The notes beneath the pieces are model-generated. The model saw only the letters and a list, made by a program, of their open reading frames with translations. It did not search any database and was not told where the DNA came from. Positions 59,508 to 64,000 of a stretch of DNA of 64,000 nt are shown piece after piece. Both the position numbers and the translations under genes were made by a program. The stretch covers positions 1-64,000 of the forward strand of contig CAVOYZ010000008.1 in assembly GCA_963700785.1 (NCBI GenBank), read 5' to 3'. The stretch is from CAXMST01 sp963700785 (lineage in GTDB: Bacteria > Actinomycetota > Thermoleophilia > Solirubrobacterales > 70-9). Position 1 is the stretch's first letter. Every line of letters starts with the position of its first letter.

Positions 59508-60686
59508 ATGGCTTCCCCGACAACCGAGCAGGTGACCGAGGCGCTGCGGGCCGTGATCGACCCCGAGCTTCGCCAGTCGATCGTCGATCTCGGAATGGTC
59601 CGCTCGATCGAATTCGAGGAGGGCGGGCGGGTCGAGGTGGTCGTCTCGTTGACCACCCCCGGCTGCCCGATCCGCTCGCACTTCGAGCAGGCGGTCGCCA
59701 AGCAAGTGACGGCGCTCGACGGAGTCGAGAGCGTCGGCGTCGGCTTCGATGTTCTCTCCGACTCGGAGAAGGCGAACCTGCAGCAGAAGCTCGGCCGCCC
59801 CGGCGGCCTGCCGGCGGGAGCGCTGGCACAGGTAAAGAACGTGGTCTGCGTCGCATCCGGCAAGGGTGGGGTCGGCAAGTCGACGATGACCGCGAACCTC
59901 GCCGCCGCCCTCCAGGCCGAGGGCATGAAGGCGGGCGCGCTCGACGCCGACGTCTACGGCTACTCGATCCCGAGGATGCTCGGCGTCAACCGCAAGCCCG
60001 ACGTCAACGCCGAGCGCAAGATCCTGCCACTGGTCTCCCCGAGTGGCGTCAAGGTGATGTCGATCGGCTTCTTCGTCGAGGAGAACGCGGCGGTCGTCTG
60101 GCGGGGCCCGATGCTGCACAAGGCGATCCAGCAGTTTCTCGAGGACGTCGACTGGGGCGAGCTCGACTACCTGCTGCTCGATCTGCCACCGGGGACCGGG
60201 GACGTCTCGATGACGCTCGCCCAGCTGCTCCCCCAGGCGCGCTTTCTGATCGTCACGACTCCACAGCCGGCGGCGCAGTCGGTCGCTCGCCGGGCGGCCG
60301 ACATGGCCGCCAAGGTCGACCTCGAGGTGCTCGGCGTGATCGAGAACATGTCCGGGTTCACGACGCCTGAGGGCCAGCGCTTCACGATCTTCGGCGAGGG
60401 CGGCGGCGAGCAGCTCGCTGACGAGCTCGACGTGCCCCTGGTCGGCAAGGTCCCGCTGCAGGAGGCGCTGCGCGAGCACGCCGACGCCGGCACCCCACTC
60501 GTGATCGACGACCCGCAGGCACCGGCCTCGGTCGCGATCCGCCAGGCGGCCCACGGAATCGTCGCCGCGACGCCGGTCGAGCTGCCCGTGATGCAGGCAC
60601 CGGCGGCGCCGATGCCCGAGCCCGTGGCCGCCGGAGCGACCGGTTCGTCCGGCACCGAGCTACCCGTGGTGCAGGCCGGCGGCTGA
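59508..60686 (+). CDS. mrp: Mrp/NBP35 (ApbC) family Fe-S carrier ATPase
   Basis: A 392-aa protein. The N-terminal MIP18/DUF59 domain (IDPELRQSIVDLGMV, TTPGCPIRSHF) precedes the P-loop ATPase with SGKGGVGKSTMTANL, DADVYGYSIPRMLG, LLLDLPPGTGDVSMTLAQ and the Mrp motif VIENMSGF. The CxxC pair that follows ENMS in proteobacterial Mrp is absent (TTPEGQRF instead), as in mycobacterial homologues. A disordered alanine/proline-rich C-terminus ends it. Confidence 0.92.
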   Translation: MASPTTEQVTEALRAVIDPELRQSIVDLGMVRSIEFEEGGRVEVVVSLTTPGCPIRSHFEQAVAKQVTALDGVESVGVGFDVLSDSEKANLQQKLGRPGGLPAGALAQVKNVVCVASGKGGVGKSTMTANLAAALQAEGMKAGALDADVYGYSIPRMLGVNRKPDVNAERKILPLVSPSGVKVMSIGFFVEENAAVVWRGPMLHKAIQQFLEDVDWGELDYLLLDLPPGTGDVSMTLAQLLPQARFLIVTTPQPAAQSVARRAADMAAKVDLEVLGVIENMSGFTTPEGQRFTIFGEGGGEQLADELDVPLVGKVPLQEALREHADAGTPLVIDDPQAPASVAIRQAAHGIVAATPVELPVMQAPAAPMPEPVAAGATGSSGTELPVVQAGG

Positions 60687-60735
60687 CCCGCAGCGTGGGT
60701 CGTCGCGAACGAGCGAGCGAGCGGCGGGGCGGAGC

Positions 60736-61722
60736 TCAGGCGATCGTCAGCACCCCGGATCCCTCGAGGCTTCCCGAGCGCAGGTCGTCGAGCGCCTCGT
60801 TGGCGGCGGCCAGCGGGTAGGTGGTGACCTCGGCCCGGACGCCGGCCGCGGCGGCCAGCGGCAGCAGCTGATCGCCGTCTGCCCGGGTCAGGTTGGCAAC
60901 CGAGCGGATCTGGCGCTCCTCCCAGAGGATCTCGTACGGAAAGCTGGGGATCGCAGACATGTGGATGCCCGCGCAGACGACGCGGCCCGCGGGCCCGACC
61001 GCGCGCAGCGCGGCGGGGACCAGCGCGCCGACCGGGGCGAAGACGATCGCCGCGTCGAGCGGCTCCGGCGGCGGCGCGCTCGAGTCGCCGGCCCACTCGG
61101 CCCCGACCCGCCTCGCGAAGTCCTGGCCCTCGGTGTCGCCGTCGCGCGTGAAGGCGAACACCCTGCGGCCCTGGTGGATGGCGATCTGGGCGATCAGGTG
61201 GGCGGACGAGCCGAAGCCGTAGAGGCCGAGGCGCTCGGGGTCGCCGCACATCCGCAGCGCCCGGTACCCGATCAGGCCGGCGCACAGCAGTGGCGCCGCC
61301 TGCTCGTCGGACGGCTCCTCACCGAGGGGGAAGCTGTAGCGCGCGTCCGCGACCGCGCGCTCCGCGTAGCCACCGTCCCGGGTGTAGCCGGTGAAGGCGG
61401 CGCGCTCGCAGAGGTTCTCGCGGCCCGCTCGGCACTGGCGGCACTCGCCGCAGGTCCAGGCGAGCCAGGGTACCCCGACCCGGGCGCCCTGCTCGAGGCC
61501 CTCGACCCCGGAGCCGGTCCGGATCACCCGGCCGACGATCTGATGGCCGGGAACCAGCGGCAGCTTCGGCGAGCCGAGCTCGCCGTCGACGACGTGCAGG
61601 TCGGTCCGGCAGACGCCGCAGCAGGCGACCGCGATCAGCACCTCGCCCGGCCCGGGCTCGGGCTCGGGCAGCTCGCGCTCGCGGAGCCGCTCGCCGATCC
61701 GCTCGAGAACCATCGCCCGCAC
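60736..61722 (-). CDS. Zinc-dependent alcohol dehydrogenase (AdhP-like MDR)
   Basis: A 328-aa medium-chain dehydrogenase. Catalytic zinc ligands are in CGVCRTDLHV and LVPGHQIVGRV; the structural zinc site is CGECRQCRAGRENLC. The nucleotide loop reads GLYGFGSSAHLIAQIA, a variant of GxGxxG. Such proteins oxidise primary alcohols or reduce aldehydes with NAD(P)H. Stand-alone; ATG 61722. Confidence 0.85.
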   Translation of the reverse strand: MRAMVLERIGERLRERELPEPEPGPGEVLIAVACCGVCRTDLHVVDGELGSPKLPLVPGHQIVGRVIRTGSGVEGLEQGARVGVPWLAWTCGECRQCRAGRENLCERAAFTGYTRDGGYAERAVADARYSFPLGEEPSDEQAAPLLCAGLIGYRALRMCGDPERLGLYGFGSSAHLIAQIAIHQGRRVFAFTRDGDTEGQDFARRVGAEWAGDSSAPPPEPLDAAIVFAPVGALVPAALRAVGPAGRVVCAGIHMSAIPSFPYEILWEERQIRSVANLTRADGDQLLPLAAAAGVRAEVTTYPLAAANEALDDLRSGSLEGSGVLTIA

Positions 61723-61816
61723 CGGTTCAGGGTCGCACAGATTTCCGCTGCGCAGCCGGCGAGCGCTCGGTCGGCGGACCCGGGCGGGTGCGCCCCCCCT
61801 CGGCTACCTTCCGGCC

Positions 61817-62080
61817 CTACTTGCCGGCGAAGTACGCGGTGTTGATCGGGCCGTACTTGGCCCATTCCTCGGGCAGCTGGTCCTCGGCGAAGCAGGCGTC
61901 GACCGGGCAGGCCTCCACGCATGCGTCGCAGTCGATGCACTCGTCGGGGTCGATGTAGAGCTGCTTCTCGGCCTCGTAGTCAGGCTCGTCCGGGGTCGGG
62001 TGGATGCAGTCGACAGGACAGACCTCGACGCAGGAGTTGTCCTTCTCTCCGATGCACGGTTCGGCGATGACGTAGGTCAC
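61817..62080 (-). CDS. fdxA: 7Fe/8Fe ferredoxin
   Basis: An 87-aa ferredoxin. Cysteine pattern: NSCVEVCPVDCIHP (first cluster, with an FdxA-like CxxxC spacing that favours a 3Fe-4S or modified cluster) and CIDCDACVEACPVDAC (CxxCxxCxxxCP, 4Fe-4S). It provides electrons to cytochromes P450 or other reductases. ATG 62080 with no clear partner nearby. Confidence 0.9.
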   Translation of the reverse strand: MTYVIAEPCIGEKDNSCVEVCPVDCIHPTPDEPDYEAEKQLYIDPDECIDCDACVEACPVDACFAEDQLPEEWAKYGPINTAYFAGK

Positions 62081-62211
62081 GGTTCGGGTTCCTTCGTGTC
62101 GCTTGCGATCTCAGATCTGGCGGCCCGCAGCCGCGCGGGTTCGCCATTGTAGAGGCCACCACCACCGGTGCTCACTCCCGGCCGGAGAGGGCCACGGGTA
62201 GGGTTCGGGCC

Positions 62212-63081
62212 GTGATCCTGCTCACTGGCGCAACCGGGGTCGTGGGTTCGGTGCTGCTCGAGCGGTTGCTGGCCGAGGGCCGCCAGGTGCGCTGCATGGT
62301 CCGCGACCCCAAGTGGCTGGGGCCGAACCGGGTCCGGGTGCAACTCTCGCTCAGCGACTTGGCCGACCCACGTGGCCTGCGCCATGCCGTGCGGGGCGCA
62401 GACACCGTGATCCACCTGGCCGCCGCGATCCGCGATCAGCCGCCGCGGCGGCTCGAGGAGATCAACGCGTTCGGCACCTACCGGCTGCTGCGCGCCGCCG
62501 AGGACGCTGGAGTGCGACGGTTCGTGTTCTTCACGGCGATTGGCGCCACGCTGCACCAGCGAACCCGGTTCTTCCGCTCGAAGGCGCTGGCCGAGGGGAT
62601 CGTCAGGCGGGCCCGGATCGAGACGTCGATCATCGCCCCCTCGATCGTCTACGACCGTACCGACCCCTGGGTGACGCTGATGCGCCGGCTCGCGATGCTG
62701 CCGGTGATTCCGGTCTCCGGCTCCGGCCAAGCAGCCTTCGAGCCGATCTGGGCGGACGACGTCGCCCGGGCGACGATCTCGGCGATCGACTCCGAGCCGG
62801 GGCGCTGGGAGCTTGCCGGCCCCCAGCGACTCACCTACAACGAGATCGCCTGGCTGATCGCCGACTCCGCCGGGCGGCGCCGGCGGCTTGCCCACGTGCC
62901 GCTGCCGTTCGTCCGCTCCGGTCTGATCTGGCTGCGAAGGATCTTCGGGGAGCGCGCGTTCGCGACCTGGGAGGAGGCGGAGCTGATGGAGGTACCGATG
63001 CTGGCGCGCAACGGCACCGACGACATCAAGCGGCTCGGGGTCGAGCCGGCGAGGATGCGGGACGTCCTCAGCGGGGCGTGA
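62212..63081 (+). CDS. NAD(P)-binding SDR-family protein (NDUFA9-like)
   Basis: A 289-aa atypical extended SDR. The Rossmann loop is LLTGATGVVGSVLLERLL, followed by VRDP, DTVIHLAAAI and a catalytic region SIIAPSIVYDRTDPW in place of YxxxK, so the classical tyrosine/lysine pair is lacking. Similar to the NDUFA9/YbjT group, which binds NAD(P)H without clear dehydrogenase activity. GTG 62212. Confidence 0.8.
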   Translation: MILLTGATGVVGSVLLERLLAEGRQVRCMVRDPKWLGPNRVRVQLSLSDLADPRGLRHAVRGADTVIHLAAAIRDQPPRRLEEINAFGTYRLLRAAEDAGVRRFVFFTAIGATLHQRTRFFRSKALAEGIVRRARIETSIIAPSIVYDRTDPWVTLMRRLAMLPVIPVSGSGQAAFEPIWADDVARATISAIDSEPGRWELAGPQRLTYNEIAWLIADSAGRRRRLAHVPLPFVRSGLIWLRRIFGERAFATWEEAELMEVPMLARNGTDDIKRLGVEPARMRDVLSGA

Positions 63082-63108
63082 GCGGCCGGAGTCGGTCCGC
63101 GCAACGAA

Positions 63109-63143
63109 AGGAGCCCGGCCGACCGAAGTCGAACCGGGCTCCT
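63109..63143. terminator. Intrinsic terminator of groEL (bidirectional)
   Basis: Ten-base stem (63109-63118 with 63134-63143) and a 15-base loop; on the minus strand it is followed by TTTCGTT, so it ends the groEL transcript. On the plus strand it may also stop read-through from the SDR gene. Confidence 0.75.
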
Positions 63144-63180
63144 GAAGGGTGGGCCAGAGGCCCATCGGCAGGGGGGTGCC

Positions 63181-64000
63181 CTACATCATCCCGCCCATGT
63201 CGGGCATACCGCCACCGGGCATGCCGGCGCCCTCGGGCTCCGGCGGCTCAGCGACGATGCACTCCGTCGTGAGGATGTTCTTCGCGATCGAGGCCGCATT
63301 CTGCAACGCCGAACGCGTGACCATCGTCGGGTCGATGACGCCGGCGGCGACCAGGTCGCCGTAGTCACCGGTGCTCGCGTTGAGACCCTCGCCGGGCTTC
63401 ATGTCGCGGACGTTGTTGACCACGACCGAGCCCTCGAATCCGGAGTTCTCCGCGATCTGGCGGATCGGCTCCTCGAGCGCCTTGCGGATGATCTCCACAC
63501 CGGTCGCCTCGTCACCGTCGAGACCGTCGGCCGAGACCGCGTCCTGAGCGTTCAGGAGAGCTACTCCGCCGCCGGGGACGATGCCCTCCTCGAGGGCCGC
63601 CCGGGTGGCCTGCAGCGCGTCCTCGACGCGATGCTTCTTCTCCTTCATCTCGGTCTCGGTGGCAGCGCCGACCTTGACCACGGCGACACCGCCCGCGAGC
63701 TTCGCCAGGCGCTCTTGGAGCTTCTCCCGATCGAAGTCGCTGTCGGTGTTGTCGATCTCGGAGCGGATCTGGTTGATCCGGCCCTCGATCTGCTCCTTCT
63801 CGCCGGCGCCGTCGATCAGCGTCGTGTCGTCCTTGCCGACGACGACGCGGCGCGCCTTGCCGAGCTGGCTGAGCTGGGTGTTCTCCAGCTTCAGACCCAT
63901 CTCCTCGGTGATCACCTCGCCGCCCGTGAGGATCGCGATGTCCTCGAGCATCCGCTTGCGGCGATCGCCGAAGCCGGGCGCCTTGACCGCCACACCGGTG
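63181..64000 (-). CDS. groL: Chaperonin GroEL, C-terminal half (5' part beyond the window)
   Basis: The last 272 residues of a 60-kDa chaperonin: AVKAPGFGDRRKRMLEDIAI, LAKLAGGVAVVKVGAATETE, EEGIVPGGGVALL and NASTGDYGDLVAAGVIDPTM. The Gly/Met-rich tail (MPGGGMPDMGGMM) is that of the housekeeping GroEL; actinobacterial second copies usually have histidine-rich tails. The N-terminal half and any HrcA/CIRCE operator are outside the window. Confidence 0.95.
   Translation of the reverse strand, partial: TGVAVKAPGFGDRRKRMLEDIAILTGGEVITEEMGLKLENTQLSQLGKARRVVVGKDDTTLIDGAGEKEQIEGRINQIRSEIDNTDSDFDREKLQERLAKLAGGVAVVKVGAATETEMKEKKHRVEDALQATRAALEEGIVPGGGVALLNAQDAVSADGLDGDEATGVEIIRKALEEPIRQIAENSGFEGSVVVNNVRDMKPGEGLNASTGDYGDLVAAGVIDPTMVTRSALQNAASIAKNILTTECIVAEPPEPEGAGMPGGGMPDMGGMM

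Noticed and set aside
1..64000. CRISPR array, prophage, integrative element or insertion sequence
   Set aside because: No regularly spaced repeats, integrase, transposase, terminal inverted repeats or tRNA attachment site seen; gene content is core metabolism.

Overview
The window looks like a core-chromosome segment of a GC-rich (roughly 70% by eye) actinobacterium. Many GTG and a few TTG starts, ATGA/GTGA stop-start overlaps, a SuhB-type phosphatase next to a DUF2342 metalloprotease, a PAC2 protein, methylmalonyl-CoA epimerase, a GGM-tailed GroEL and a CcmABCD cytochrome c set linked to heme genes all fit the Thermoleophilia (Solirubrobacterales-like) lineage. That placement is an inference from gene content. 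I see no rRNA, tRNA, CRISPR array, transposase, integrase or phage gene, and no gene-free stretch longer than about 250 bases.

Layout. 0.0-2.2 kb: transsulfuration pair (cbs, metB-like). 2.4-8.6 kb: DUF1990 protein, membrane/SRPBCC protein, universal stress protein, galT, TlpA-like lipoprotein. 8.7-11.3 kb: an unusual SF2 helicase. 11.3-19.1 kb: a nine-gene minus-strand run, ccmA-ccmB-ccmC-ccmD-hemA-hemC-cobA/hemD-SAM hydrolase-birA. 19.2-25.4 kb: M74-like peptidase, Nudix, aldehyde dehydrogenase, RTX-like protein, rarA, DUF1385. 25.6-33.8 kb: short ftsH, ArsR-YciI pair, MBL hydrolase, mce, methyltransferase, BtrH-like protein with a membrane partner, PAP2, ychF. 33.8-41.3 kb: transglycosylase fusion, lipocalin-like protein, SpoIID/LytB protein, gabD-type dehydrogenase, msrA, fumC. 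41.3-51.5 kb: ileS, cupredoxin, trxA, glycosyltransferase, polX, otsB, split TSUP pair, arfB. 51.6-58.6 kb: YhaM-like exonuclease, PAC2, AdnA-like helicase-nuclease, IMPase, metalloprotease. 58.6-64 kb: H1-like basic protein behind three stacked palindromes, a structured intergenic RNA candidate, mrp, alcohol dehydrogenase, ferredoxin, SDR, and the 3' end of groEL.

How the genes work together. The ccm-hem run couples heme synthesis (hemA, hemC, hemD) with siroheme/cobalamin branching (cobA) and heme delivery for cytochrome c maturation. Several separated genes act on peptidoglycan: the M74 endopeptidase, the transglycosylase fusion and the SpoIID/LytB protein. TlpA, trxA and msrA handle thiol and methionine redox state. 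RarA, PolX, the AdnA-like protein and the SF2 helicase serve DNA metabolism.

Caveat. At least ten genes, including the normally essential hemA, hemC, ileS and ftsH, carry single-base frame breaks although protein similarity continues across each break. The simplest reading is residual indel error in a draft assembly, so I annotate these genes as whole and give the break positions.
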